From Ornithinicoccus hortensis (lineage in GTDB: Bacteria > Actinomycetota > Actinomycetes > Actinomycetales > Dermatophilaceae), in contig NZ_VFOP01000001.1 in assembly GCF_006716185.1 (NCBI RefSeq), positions 2,108,001-2,172,000 on the forward strand: a DNA stretch of 64,000 nucleotides. The letters are read 5' to 3'. The notes below the pieces were generated by a model. That model was not told the DNA's origin, made no database searches, and worked only from the letters and a program-made list of their open reading frames with translations. A program made the translations under genes and the position numbers. Shown in pieces: positions 1 to 8,546 of this stretch (positions are counted from its first letter, which is position 1; the number at the start of each line of letters is the position of its first letter).

Positions 1-230
1 CGCCGTTCGCCGACGCCGTGCACCGCGTGCTGGCCCCCGGTGGTCTGTGGCGGCTCGCGACCGACTGGGCGGACTACGCCGACCACATGCGCGGGGTGCT
101 CGACGCCGACGACCGGTTCGAGCTGGTGTCGACCGAGCGGGCGCCGTTGCGTCCGGTCACCCGGTTCGAGCGCAAGGGCATCGCGGCGGGACGCAGCATC
201 ACCGACCTGGCCTACCAGCGGCTCGGCTAG
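1..230 (+). CDS. trmB: tRNA (guanine-N7)-methyltransferase, C-terminal part
   Basis: The last 75 or so residues of TrmB, which methylates G46 of tRNA to m7G using S-adenosylmethionine. The gene enters from the left edge, so the SAM-binding half is missing. Family features still visible are LAPGG followed by LATDWADYADHM (the conserved TD and the strand before it) and the C-terminal TRFERKG segment, which matches the TxFExxG motif that helps bind tRNA. The stop is the TAG at 228-230. It reads in the same direction as the next genes, but a 166-bp gap separates them. The identification is good for a partial gene. Confidence 0.85.
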   Translation, partial: PFADAVHRVLAPGGLWRLATDWADYADHMRGVLDADDRFELVSTERAPLRPVTRFERKGIAAGRSITDLAYQRLG

Positions 231-246
231 GACCCGTCCGGCGCTC

Positions 247-336
247 CTGAGGTAGCCGCCGCGCGGGCGAGGGGGACTCTGAGGTACGGCCGGTCCGGAA
301 ACTAGGGACGACGTCCGATGTGCCGGTCTACCTCAG
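247..336. repeat. CTGAGGTA repeats upstream of the LuxR-type regulator
   Basis: The octamer CTGAGGTA occurs at 247-254 and 279-286, and its reverse complement TACCTCAG at 329-336. The copies lie 60 to 150 bp upstream of the small ORF at 397, where promoter and operator sequence is expected. They could be regulator-binding half sites, possibly for the LuxR-type protein encoded downstream. That function is inference from placement and symmetry only. Confidence 0.4.
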
Positions 337-396
337 CAACCGAGTCTTGAGGCATCGGGTCAACCGTGACCCGGTGGTCGAGATCGGAGAAACACC

Positions 397-558
397 ATGG
401 AGTTCGTGGATCCCTACCTGCGGGCCGAGCTGAACTACCGGCGCGAGGCGCTGTCGAAGGCGTGGCGGTCGCCGATGCACCTGCCGTTCAGCAAGGGGCG
501 CAGCCCGCAGCCGTCCGGCCCCATCTCGGGTGACCGGCGGCCGTCCCAGGGACGGTGA
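397..558 (+). CDS. small hypothetical protein, 53 residues
   Basis: A 53-codon ORF, ATG to TGA, with a good ribosome binding site (GGAGA at 386-390, six bases before ATG). The protein starts [19 protein letters not shown] and is basic and rich in Ser and Pro toward its end. There is no signal peptide or membrane segment, and I do not recognise a family. Its stop overlaps the first possible GTG of the LuxR-type regulator by four bases, so the two may be translationally coupled. The RBS and the coupling support a real gene. An alternative is a leader ORF that controls translation of the regulator. Confidence 0.5.
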   Translation: MEFVDPYLRAELNYRREALSKAWRSPMHLPFSKGRSPQPSGPISGDRRPSQGR

Positions 559-3500
559 GCGCCGTCGCCGCCGACGTGCCGTGTCCCGGTGGTCCCCTGC
601 GAGTGTCGGTGGGACCGACGATGATGGAGGACGTGGTTGTCCTTGGCGCAATGAAGACCCCGCTGGTCGGGCGCGGCGACGAGCTCGCCCAGCTGATGGC
701 CTTGGCCGGTGTCGGATCCGATCCGACACCGGCTGCCGTCGTCCTCGGCGGGGAGGCGGGCGTCGGGAAGACCCGCCTGTTGCACGAGCTCGGCCACCGT
801 GCCGAGGAGGCCGGCTGGCAGGTGCTGATCGGCCACTGCCTGGACTTCGGCGAGAGCGCATTGTCCTACCTGCCGTTCTCGGAGATGTTCGGGCGGCTGG
901 GGGCGGCCCGGCCGGAGGTGTTGGCCGCGCTCACCCGGTCGACACCGGCCATCACCCGGTTGCAGCCGGGACAACGCCTGCTCGGTGCCCAGGGGGATGA
1001 GGGCGAGCCGGCGAGCGGCACGCTGGAGCAGCAGGTGATCGGGGGCCGGGGGAGTGACCAGGACGGGGTGGGCCTGGGCCGCGGGGACATCTTCGAGGGG
1101 ACCCATGCCGCGCTGGAGCAACTGGCCGAGCGGGCGCCGGTCCTGGTCATCGTCGAGGACGCGCACTGGGCCGACCGGTCCACCTGCGACATCCTGTCCT
1201 CGTTGTTCGCCCGGGGTTTCCAGCACCCGGTGAGCATCGTGGTCTCCTACCGCAGCGACGACCTGCACCGACGCCACCCGCTGCGGGCCCGGGTCACCGA
1301 GTGGGCCCGGATGTCCCGGGTGTCCCGGGTCAATCTGTCCCACCTGCCCGACCGCGACGTCCGCACCCTGGTCCGGGCCGCCCACGGTGCCTCGCGACCG
1401 GGGCAGGCCCTCAGCGAGCGGGAGGTGCAGGAGATCGTGCGGCGGGCCGAGGGCAACGCCTTCTTCGCCGAGGAGCTGCTCGGCGCCCACGAGCTGGACC
1501 ACGGCGACCTGCCGGCCGACCTGGCCGACCTGCTCCTGGTGCGGTTGGACCGGCTCGACGAGCAGGCCCGGGGCGTGGTGCGGGCGGCGGCCGCGGCGGG
1601 GCGCCGGGTCGCCCACGACCTGCTGGCCTCCGTGGGCGGGCTCTCCGACGGGGCGCTGAACGACGCCCTCCGCGCGGCCGTGGAGGCCAACATCCTGGTC
1701 CCCTGGGGCGACAGCTCCTATGCCTTCCGCCACGCGCTGCTGGCGGAGGCGGTCTACGACGACCTGCTGCCGGGTGAGCGCACCCGGCTGCACGCCGCCT
1801 ACGTCTCGGCCCTGGTCGGGGGTCGGGGCAACGGGTCGGCGGCCGAGCTGGCCCGGCACGCCCGCGCTGCCCAGGACCGGGAGACCGCCCTGGTAGCCAG
1901 CATCGAGGCGGGCGACGACGCGATGAAGGTCGGCGGGCCCGAGGAGGCCGCCCGCCACTACCAGACGGCCCTCGAGCTGCTCGCCGACCCGGCCCTGGCC
2001 GACCACGCCGACACCAGCGTGGTCCACCTCACCCGCCGAGCATCCGAGGCGCTGATCGATGCCGGCCACCCGCAGCGTGCCGCGGCGTTGCTCCGGGACT
2101 CCCTGGCCGCCCACGGACCAGACCTCGCGGACGACGACCGGGCCAAGCTGCTGCTGGTGCTCGCGCGGGCGGCCATGTTCGGCGACGACCCGTCGGTGAA
2201 CCCGTTGGACCTGACCACGACCGCGCTCGACCTCGTCGGCCCGGACGCGCGGCCGCTGCGGGCACACACCCTGGCCGTGCACGCCCGGGCCAACGTCGAC
2301 CGATCCCGGTTCGCCGAGGGGGTGACCTTTGCCCAGCAGGCGCTGACCCTGGCCGAGGAGCTGGGACTGGAACGGACCGCGGTCGACGCCGCCACCACGC
2401 TGGGCCGGCTCAACGAGGTCCTCGGGGACCCGGAGGAATCGCTCCGGGTGCTCAGCGACGTGCTGGAGCAGGCGCGCGCCGCCGGGGACACGGCCGCCGA
2501 GACGCGGGCGCTGCACCAGCTCGGCGGCACCCTGATGGAGATGGGCCGGATCACCCAGGCACGTGGCTACTACCGGCAGTCGATGGACCTCTCGGAGCGC
2601 CGGAGCCGCCCCTGGGCGCCCTACGGGGCCGACGCGCGCATCCTCAGCGGCGTCGCGGCCTACATGGTCGGGGACTGGGACGAGGTGGACCTGGTCACGG
2701 ACACGTCGCACGAGGTCCCGCCCCCGCTGATGGCGTCCCTGCTCGCGTCGATCCGGTTGCAGGTCGCCGCCGGGCGGGGCGACCCGTCCGGTCTGGCCAC
2801 CCTCGAGGCCACCCGGACAGAGTGGCTCGCGGACGGCTGGCTGGCGATCAACGTCGGGGGCGCGGCGATCGATCTCTATGGCGACGCCGATCGGCTGGAG
2901 GAGGCGGAGCGGGCCTACCAGGACGTCGTCTCGACCGTCACGGCCGCCTGGCAGGTCCCGGCGTTCCAGGCGCAGGTCCGCCTGTCGACCCTGTTGCTGG
3001 GACAGCTCGCGTCGGCGGCCTCCCGGCTCGGGGCGGGGGGGCGCGCAGACCTGCTCCGCCGCGGCGACGAGCTGCTGACCGTGGGCGAGAAGACCGCCCA
3101 GCGCCGGTCGGTGGTGGGCCGGGACGTTGGGCCGGAGGGTCGGGCCTGGGGGCAGCGAATGGGCGCCGAACACTTGCGCCTGCGCTGGTTGGCGGGGCAG
3201 GACGTACCGCAGCAGGACCTGCGCCGTGCCTGGGAGGAGACGGTGCAGGCCTTCGAGGTGCTCGAGCATCCCTTCGAGGTGGCCCGCTCGCAGTCCCGGC
3301 TGGCCGCGGTGCTGCGGGCTCAGGGCGAGCAGGCCGCCGCCCACGAGCTGACCGCGGCGGCGCGGGAGACCGCGGAGCGACTCGGGGCGCTGCCGCTGCT
3401 TGCCGAGCTGGCGACGGTCGACCGCGGGGCCACCCCGTCCTCGGACGACCAGGCGGGCCCCGTGCTCACCCCTCGGGAGCGGGAGGTGCTCGCCCTGGTG

Positions 3501-3653
3501 GCCGAGGGTCGCACCAACGGTCAGATCGCCCGGCAGCTGTTCATCAGCACCAAGACGGTGAGCGTGCACGTGTCCAACATCCTGGCCAAGCTCGGCGCCT
3601 CGGGGCGCACCGAGGCGGCGGCGCTCGCCCGTCGCCAGGGGCTGCTGGACTGA
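555..3653 (+). CDS. large ATP-binding LuxR family transcriptional regulator
   Basis: A STAND/LAL-type regulator of about 1000 residues. It has an N-terminal AAA ATPase with Walker [11 protein letters not shown] (about residues 65-74) and Walker [10 protein letters not shown] (about 196-204). A long alpha-helical TPR-like middle follows, and the protein ends in a LuxR HTH starting [15 protein letters not shown] (about 971) and containing [18 protein letters not shown]. Such proteins bind ATP and an unknown effector, then activate transcription. The start is uncertain: GTG 555 overlaps the preceding stop as GTGA, while ATG 621 or ATG 651 (MKTPLVGRG, closest to the usual family start) are also possible. 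No target operon adjoins it; the next gene is convergent, 16 bp away. Confidence 0.85.
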   Translation: MSAVAADVPCPGGPLRVSVGPTMMEDVVVLGAMKTPLVGRGDELAQLMALAGVGSDPTPAAVVLGGEAGVGKTRLLHELGHRAEEAGWQVLIGHCLDFGESALSYLPFSEMFGRLGAARPEVLAALTRSTPAITRLQPGQRLLGAQGDEGEPASGTLEQQVIGGRGSDQDGVGLGRGDIFEGTHAALEQLAERAPVLVIVEDAHWADRSTCDILSSLFARGFQHPVSIVVSYRSDDLHRRHPLRARVTEWARMSRVSRVNLSHLPDRDVRTLVRAAHGASRPGQALSEREVQEIVRRAEGNAFFAEELLGAHELDHGDLPADLADLLLVRLDRLDEQARGVVRAAAAAGRRVAHDLLASVGGLSDGALNDALRAAVEANILVPWGDSSYAFRHALLAEAVYDDLLPGERTRLHAAYVSALVGGRGNGSAAELARHARAAQDRETALVASIEAGDDAMKVGGPEEAARHYQTALELLADPALADHADTSVVHLTRRASEALIDAGHPQRAAALLRDSLAAHGPDLADDDRAKLLLVLARAAMFGDDPSVNPLDLTTTALDLVGPDARPLRAHTLAVHARANVDRSRFAEGVTFAQQALTLAEELGLERTAVDAATTLGRLNEVLGDPEESLRVLSDVLEQARAAGDTAAETRALHQLGGTLMEMGRITQARGYYRQSMDLSERRSRPWAPYGADARILSGVAAYMVGDWDEVDLVTDTSHEVPPPLMASLLASIRLQVAAGRGDPSGLATLEATRTEWLADGWLAINVGGAAIDLYGDADRLEEAERAYQDVVSTVTAAWQVPAFQAQVRLSTLLLGQLASAASRLGAGGRADLLRRGDELLTVGEKTAQRRSVVGRDVGPEGRAWGQRMGAEHLRLRWLAGQDVPQQDLRRAWEETVQAFEVLEHPFEVARSQSRLAAVLRAQGEQAAAHELTAAARETAERLGALPLLAELATVDRGATPSSDDQAGPVLTPREREVLALVAEGRTNGQIARQLFISTKTVSVHVSNILAKLGASGRTEAAALARRQGLLD

Positions 3654-3669
3654 CCGGTCCCCGGCCGGC

Positions 3670-4473
3670 TCACTCCCAGCGGAACGTGCGGGCGGCGACC
3701 AGGAACAGCAGCACCGACCAGACCACCATCACGACCAGCTGGGTCAGCGGGAAGTCCCCGTCACCGAACCAGGCGACGTTCATCGCCTGGGAGCCGGCGC
3801 CGAGCGGGGTGTAGGTGGCGACCCTGGCGACCGCATCCGGCATGGCCGGACCGGGCGTCCACAGCCCGGCCATGAACAGCATCGGGAAGTAGACCAACAT
3901 GCCGATCCCCGAGGCCGTGGTGCCCTTGTTGGCCACCCCGCCGATCAGCAACCCGATGCCGAACATCGCGGTGACGGCCAGCAGGAAGGTGACCACGGCC
4001 AGCACGGGCCGTTCCGGCATCGGGCTGCCGAAGACGAGCCGTCCGGCCAGCAGCGCCAGCAGGGCACCGACGGTGACCGCGACCAGCTGGACCACCAGCT
4101 GGGCCAGGAGTACTCCCTGCGGTCGCATCGGGGTGGTCGACAGGCGGCGCAGCACCCCCGTCTCGCGGTAGCTGGCCAGGTAGGCGGGCAGGGCGGTGAG
4201 ACCGGCCGTGGCGGCCGCCACACACAGCATGACGGGCAGGAACAGGTCGACGACCGTGAACTGTCCCCACAGCGGGCCGGCATCGGTGATCGGCTCGCGC
4301 ATCCCGGGGATCGCCAGGCCCATCCCGATGAGCAGGACGGAGGGAAAGATGAGGACGAAGAACAGGCTGCCGAAGTCGCGGAGGAACAGTCGTCCCTCCG
4401 TGCGGGTCAGCGCGCCCAGGCCGCGCATCCCGGTGCGGGTGCTGCCGGCATACGGCTTGGTGGTGGCGGTCAT
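3670..4473 (-). CDS. ABC-2 type transporter permease
   Basis: A 267-residue integral membrane protein of the ABC-2/DrrB type with about six hydrophobic helices. It includes the typical segment ASYRETGVLRRLSTTPM between two helices. It should form the channel of an exporter with the ATPase encoded just upstream, whose stop overlaps this ATG by four bases (ATGA). The start at 4473 is set by a GAGGAG ribosome binding site eight or nine bases away; an upstream in-frame extension has no such support. It is the last gene of a five-gene operon headed by a GntR regulator. The substrate is unknown; drug or lipid export is usual for this family. Confidence 0.85.
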   Translation of the reverse strand: MTATTKPYAGSTRTGMRGLGALTRTEGRLFLRDFGSLFFVLIFPSVLLIGMGLAIPGMREPITDAGPLWGQFTVVDLFLPVMLCVAAATAGLTALPAYLASYRETGVLRRLSTTPMRPQGVLLAQLVVQLVAVTVGALLALLAGRLVFGSPMPERPVLAVVTFLLAVTAMFGIGLLIGGVANKGTTASGIGMLVYFPMLFMAGLWTPGPAMPDAVARVATYTPLGAGSQAMNVAWFGDGDFPLTQLVVMVVWSVLLFLVAARTFRWE

Positions 4474-5438
4474 GGTGCGGTCTCCTCGGTCTCTCGGGTG
4501 ACCAGCTCGACGAAGGCGTCCTCCAGCGAGCGGGTGCGGGTGCGGACCTCGTCCGGGATGATGCCGCACCCGGAGAGCGCGGCGATGGCGTCGGGCAGCA
4601 CCGTGTCAGTGCCGCTGATCTCCAGCTCGCGACCGACGTCGCGGACCGAGGTCACCGACGGCAGGCCGGTGAGCAGGCCCTCGGGTGGAGCCACGGGCAG
4701 AACCACCCGGAAGGTGCGGCTCCCGCGGGACCCGCCGGACAGGTCGCCCGGTGTCCCCTCCGCCACGACCCGGCCCCGGTCGATGACCACCAGACGGTCA
4801 CAGAGGCGCTCAGCCTCGTCCATGAAGTGGGTGACCAGGACGATCGTCACACCGCTGTCGCGGACCTTCTCCACCAGGTCCCACGCCTCCCGGCGGGCCT
4901 GCGGGTCCAGCCCGGTCGTGAGCTCGTCGAGGATCGCGACCTGGGGCCGGCCCACGAGCGCCAACGCGATGGACAACCGCTGCTGCTGTCCGCCGGACAG
5001 GTTCTGGTATGGCGTGTCCCGCCTCTCGCCCAGGCCGAGCAAGGAGATCAGGGCCTCGGGGTCCTCCGGATCGGGATAGAAGGATGCATACAACTCGAGG
5101 GCCTCGCGGACCCGCAGTTTGGCCGGGAGCTTGGACTCCTGCAGCTGCACACCCAGGACCTCCCGGACCGGTGTCGGGTCGTGTTGCGGGTCCAGGCCCA
5201 GCAGCTCGATGCTGCCGCTGTCGGCCTGCCGCAGCCCGGCCAGGCACTCCACCGTCGTGGTCTTGCCGGCCCCGTTGGGGCCGAGGATCCCGAAGATCTC
5301 GCCGCGGTCCACGGTGAAGGACACGCCGTCCACGGCCACCTTCGTGCCGTAGGACTTGCGCAGGTCGCTCACGCGGACCACGGGTCCGGCGTGTGCCGCG
5401 TCGTGCCCGGTGGTGGTTGGGGTGGACGAGGTGGTCAT
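4470..5438 (-). CDS. ABC transporter ATP-binding protein (DrrA-like)
   Basis: A 322-residue ABC ATPase. It shows Walker A GPNGAGKTTT, signature LSGGQQQR and Walker B VAILDELTTGLDP, then a C-terminal domain of about 80 residues as in DrrA/CcmA-type exporters. It energises the ABC-2 permease encoded next (ATGA overlap). The start at 5438 (MTTSST) follows the membrane protein gene by only ten bases, so all five genes from 7456 down to 3670 are probably one transcript. Two ATPases in one operon suggest two transporters or one hetero-ATPase complex. The substrate cannot be read from the sequence. Confidence 0.88.
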   Translation of the reverse strand: MTTSSTPTTTGHDAAHAGPVVRVSDLRKSYGTKVAVDGVSFTVDRGEIFGILGPNGAGKTTTVECLAGLRQADSGSIELLGLDPQHDPTPVREVLGVQLQESKLPAKLRVREALELYASFYPDPEDPEALISLLGLGERRDTPYQNLSGGQQQRLSIALALVGRPQVAILDELTTGLDPQARREAWDLVEKVRDSGVTIVLVTHFMDEAERLCDRLVVIDRGRVVAEGTPGDLSGGSRGSRTFRVVLPVAPPEGLLTGLPSVTSVRDVGRELEISGTDTVLPDAIAALSGCGIIPDEVRTRTRSLEDAFVELVTRETEETAP

Positions 5439-5448
5439 GTCAGGCCTT

Positions 5449-6198
5449 TCAGGTGTCGATCGGGATGCGGCGGACCAGGAGCGCGAACACCGCGGCGGCG
5501 GCGATGAGCACGGCACCGGTGAAGAGCTCGCTGGCCGGCCACGAGGCGGCGAAACTGACGTCCCACGGTGACCACTGGGAGTCGTCCACGAGGCCGATCA
5601 GCGAGGTCACCGCGATCGGGAGCAGGGTGAGGGGGAGGGTGAGCGTGCCCCACCACCCACCGGCGCGGTAGTAGGCGACGCCGACCAGGAGTCCGCTGAG
5701 CATCCCGGAAACGAACAGCAACGTCAGCCCGATCCCGTAGGTGAGCGCGCCGCCGTCGAGTACCTCGACGCCCTTGGCGTTGGTCGACCCGTGGAACCAG
5801 CCCAGTCGGTGGTAGATCTCGCGCTCGATGAGCAGGCCGACCATCGTGAACGCCGCGTTGAGGACGCCGATCAGGACGTTGCCCAGGAGCGCGGCCTTGA
5901 TGAAGGAACTCCGCGTCATGCCGCTGCCCACGTGGAGCGGCAGGTAGGTGACGGTCACCATGATCGCGATGCTGAACGGGAACCAGAGGAGTCCGTGGTG
6001 GGAGATGGCGAATCCGGACACCACGACGTGCACCGACTGGCCCACGATCGCCAGGACGGCTACCACGAGCACCGTGATCAGGCCCCAGGCCCAAAGCATC
6101 AGGAAGACGCCGGTCTCCAGCTGCCAGCGGGCGACACGTAGCCATTGCGCGGGACGGCGGGTGGTTCTGGTCGACTGGTCGAGAGTGCCGGTCGTCAT
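5449..6198 (-). CDS. integral membrane protein, probable ABC permease partner
   Basis: A 249-residue protein with about six hydrophobic helices, beginning near residue 30 (VFLMLWAWGLITVLVVAVLA) and ending in a helix before RRIPIDT. I recognise no named domain. Its start overlaps the stop of the upstream ATPase by four bases, and in YtrA-type operons this position holds the permease of the exporter, so that role is inferred from context. The family is poorly conserved in sequence. The downstream ATPase gene begins ten bases after its stop. Confidence 0.75.
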   Translation of the reverse strand: MTTGTLDQSTRTTRRPAQWLRVARWQLETGVFLMLWAWGLITVLVVAVLAIVGQSVHVVVSGFAISHHGLLWFPFSIAIMVTVTYLPLHVGSGMTRSSFIKAALLGNVLIGVLNAAFTMVGLLIEREIYHRLGWFHGSTNAKGVEVLDGGALTYGIGLTLLFVSGMLSGLLVGVAYYRAGGWWGTLTLPLTLLPIAVTSLIGLVDDSQWSPWDVSFAASWPASELFTGAVLIAAAAVFALLVRRIPIDT

Positions 6199-7091
6199 GT
6201 CGACTCCTTCGCGGTGTCGTGGGCATGGTTGCTCAGGTGGATGAAGAGGTCCTGGAGAGGCACGGGACCGACCTGCAGGCCTTCTGCCCGGGCCCGGGTG
6301 AGCATGGCCTCGTCGAGGGAGCCGAAGACGGTCGCCTGCCGGGTCGGTCCCAGGTCGCGGGTCCCGATCACCGGCTGGGTGCTGGTGAACCGGTCGACGA
6401 CCTCGGCAGGCCCAGTGAGGGTCGCCCCCTGAGCATGGAGGTCGTCGGACTCCTCGCTGAGCAGCAGTGCCCCGGCGTGCAGGATGGTCACGGTCTCCAC
6501 CAGGTGCTCGATCTCGCTGATCAGATGGCTGGACAGCACGATCGTCCGCGGCCGCTCGGCGAACTCTGCGAGCAGCTCGTCGTAGAACATCTGGCGGGCC
6601 TGGGCATCCATCCCGAGGTGGACCTCGTCGAACATCGTCACCGGAGCCCGGGCGGCGAGCCCGATGATGGCGCCGAAGGCCGAAGCCTGGCCACGCGAGA
6701 GCGCCTGCGGCTTCTTGCGCAGGTCGAGGCCGAACTGCTCGATCAGTCGTTCGGCATACTCGCGGTCGAACCGGGGGCGGGCGAGTTCACACCAGTCCAG
6801 GTTCGTGCGCAACTTCTCGTCGGCGAGAACGTCGCCGCTCTCGCGGATAAGACAGACCTGTTCCATCAGCCGTTCGTCCTCGAACGGGTCGGCCCCGTCG
6901 ATCAAGATCCGGCCGGCCGACGGCGCCCGCAGCGAGGCCAGTGCCGACAGCAGCGTGGTCTTGCCGGCGCCGTTGCGCCCCAGCAGGCCATGGATCCGGT
7001 TCGGTTCGAGCTCGAGCGTGATCCCGCTGAGCGCCGGGTCGGCTCCGTAGCTAACGCCGAGGTCCTCGGCGCGGACGGTGAGGCCAGTCAT
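6195..7091 (-). CDS. ABC transporter ATP-binding protein (YtrB-like)
   Basis: A 298-residue ABC ATPase with Walker A LLGRNGAGKTTLL, a variant signature LSRGQASAFG (the usual LSGGQ is changed) and Walker B VTMFDEVHLGMD. The C-terminal extension is typical of ATPases in GntR/YtrA operons. It overlaps the gntR stop and the next membrane protein gene, each by four bases, so translation is coupled. In Bacillus and actinobacteria such units respond to cell-wall-active compounds; whether this one does is inference. The altered signature suggests lower or asymmetric ATPase activity. Confidence 0.85.
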   Translation of the reverse strand: MTGLTVRAEDLGVSYGADPALSGITLELEPNRIHGLLGRNGAGKTTLLSALASLRAPSAGRILIDGADPFEDERLMEQVCLIRESGDVLADEKLRTNLDWCELARPRFDREYAERLIEQFGLDLRKKPQALSRGQASAFGAIIGLAARAPVTMFDEVHLGMDAQARQMFYDELLAEFAERPRTIVLSSHLISEIEHLVETVTILHAGALLLSEESDDLHAQGATLTGPAEVVDRFTSTQPVIGTRDLGPTRQATVFGSLDEAMLTRARAEGLQVGPVPLQDLFIHLSNHAHDTAKEST

Positions 7092-7456
7092 CGGTGGGCT
7101 CCCTTCGGAGTGCGCGTGAGGTAGGAGGTGAGTTCCGCAGTGGTGATCCCCAGGACGTCGGCCTCGTGCAGCACCGGATCAAGGCGTTCGGTAAAGAACA
7201 CCTCGCGACGCCGCGTGCGCAGCATCTCGGGTGCTCCGTCGGAGACGAACATCCCCAGGCCCCGCTGCTTGTGCAGGATCCCCTCGTCGACGAGCTGGGC
7301 GAAGGCCTTGGCCGCCGTCGCGGGGTTGATCCGGTAGGTGGTGGCGTACTGGGTGGTCGACATGACCTGGTCCCCCTCGCGGAGCGCGCCGGAGAGGATC
7401 TCGCCGCGGATGGCCTCCGCGATCTGCTGGTAGATCGGCTCTCGACCGTCGAACAC
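7088..7456 (-). CDS. GntR family transcriptional regulator, YtrA type
   Basis: A 122-residue repressor with an N-terminal GntR winged helix (EPIYQQIAEAIRGEIL through NPATAAKAFAQLVDEG) and the short C-terminal part typical of the YtrA subfamily, which lacks a large effector domain. GTG 7456 is chosen because a GGGAGG ribosome binding site lies nine bases upstream. It heads the ABC exporter operon, and a perfect palindrome sits 17 bases in front of it, the usual place for autorepression. The ligand is unknown. YtrA-type regulators typically respond to envelope stress or antibiotics. Confidence 0.88.
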   Translation of the reverse strand: MFDGREPIYQQIAEAIRGEILSGALREGDQVMSTTQYATTYRINPATAAKAFAQLVDEGILHKQRGLGMFVSDGAPEMLRTRRREVFFTERLDPVLHEADVLGITTAELTSYLTRTPKGAHR

Positions 7457-7473
7457 CCGGCGCCTCCCTTCAT

Positions 7474-7499
7474 TGGTTCATTACTCGACTAATGAACCA
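7474..7499. promoter_or_regulatory. palindromic operator of the GntR/ABC operon
   Basis: A perfect 10-bp inverted repeat, TGGTTCATTA and TAATGAACCA, separated by six bases (CTCGAC). It stands out as an AT-rich island just upstream of the gntR ribosome binding site. The arm-six-arm layout fits known YtrA-family operators, so this is the probable autoregulatory site controlling all five genes. The sequence is observed; the function is inferred. Confidence 0.8.
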
Positions 7500-7554
7500 T
7501 AGCACTGAGGGCGGGGTCAACCGGTTTTACACCGGGAGGAGGTGGGGCAGGTCC

Positions 7555-8445
7555 CTAGTCGCCGGTCGTGTACCGGCCGCGCCGGACCAGATTGGGGTCC
7601 GGCGGCAACACGATGGTGGTGTCCTTGTCCGGGTAGTCGAAGCGGCCCAGGAAGTAGCGCATGGCGTTGAGCCGGGCCCGCTTCTTGTCGTTGCTCTTGA
7701 TCGTGGTCCAGGGCGCCTCGTCGGTGTCGGTGAGGCGGAACATCTCCTCCTTGGCCTCGGTGTAGTCCTCCCACCGGTCCAGCGACTCCAGGTCCATCGG
7801 GGACAGCTTCCAGCGGCGCACCGGGTCGAGCTGCCGGATGGCGAACCGGGTCCGCTGCTCGGACCGGGTGACCGAGAACCAGAACTTGGTCAGGTGCACG
7901 CCGTCCTCCACGAGCATCCGCTCGAAGGTCGGTGCCTGACGGACGAAGCGGTCGTACTGGTCGTCGGTGCAGAACCCCATCACCCGCTCGACGCCGGCCC
8001 GGTTGTACCAGGAGCGGTCGAAGAGCACGATCTCGCCGGCCGTTGGCAGGTGGGTGACATAGCGCTGGAAATACCACTGGCCCTCCTCGACCCGGGACGG
8101 CTTGGTCAGGGCCACGACACGCGCACCACGGGGGTTCAGGTGCTCGATGAACCGCTTGATGGCGCCGCCCTTCCCGGCGGCGTCGCGGCCCTCGAAGATG
8201 ATGACGATCCGCTGACCTGTGTCCTTGGCCCAGTACTGCAGCTTGAGCAGCTCGACCTGCAACAGCCACTTCTCCACGTCGTAGTAGGCGCGGGACAGCC
8301 GGTTGTCGTAGGGGTAGTCCTCACGCCAGGTATCCACCGCCCGGCCGTCAGGGGTGATCAGGTCCGGGTCCGAGCCCTGGTCGTCACGGACGGTGTAACC
8401 CTCGACCCTGAGCCGGTCGATGTACTCGCGGAGTTCCTGCTGCAC
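7555..8445 (-). CDS. ppk2: polyphosphate kinase 2
   Basis: A 296-residue PPK2, which transfers phosphate between polyphosphate and nucleoside phosphates. Walker A lies in FEGRDAAGKGGAIKRF (about residues 84-99) and the lid/Walker B region in LFDRSWYNRAGVERVMGFC. Length and motifs match class I PPK2 (NDP to NTP, or the reverse reaction), though the sequence alone does not fix the preferred substrate. The GTG start at 8445 lies seven bases after a TAGATT -10 box (8452-8457, reverse strand), so the message is probably leaderless. It stands alone between the GntR operon and hemW. Confidence 0.93.
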   Translation of the reverse strand: MQQELREYIDRLRVEGYTVRDDQGSDPDLITPDGRAVDTWREDYPYDNRLSRAYYDVEKWLLQVELLKLQYWAKDTGQRIVIIFEGRDAAGKGGAIKRFIEHLNPRGARVVALTKPSRVEEGQWYFQRYVTHLPTAGEIVLFDRSWYNRAGVERVMGFCTDDQYDRFVRQAPTFERMLVEDGVHLTKFWFSVTRSEQRTRFAIRQLDPVRRWKLSPMDLESLDRWEDYTEAKEEMFRLTDTDEAPWTTIKSNDKKRARLNAMRYFLGRFDYPDKDTTIVLPPDPNLVRRGRYTTGD

Positions 8446-8546
8446 GGAGGCAATCTAAGCAGCACGGGTGAACGCCAGGCGACGGGAATGTGGCGCGACA
8501 GGGCCGCGGCCACCCTGAGGGTGGGCAGTGGGGGACAATGGGCCGT

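Noticed and set aside
435-3569. A 1044-residue open frame antisense to the LuxR-type regulator
   Set aside because: It is a shadow of the high-GC gene on the other strand: the translation is low-complexity Gly/Arg/Gln/Val with no domain, and the sense gene has clear motifs.
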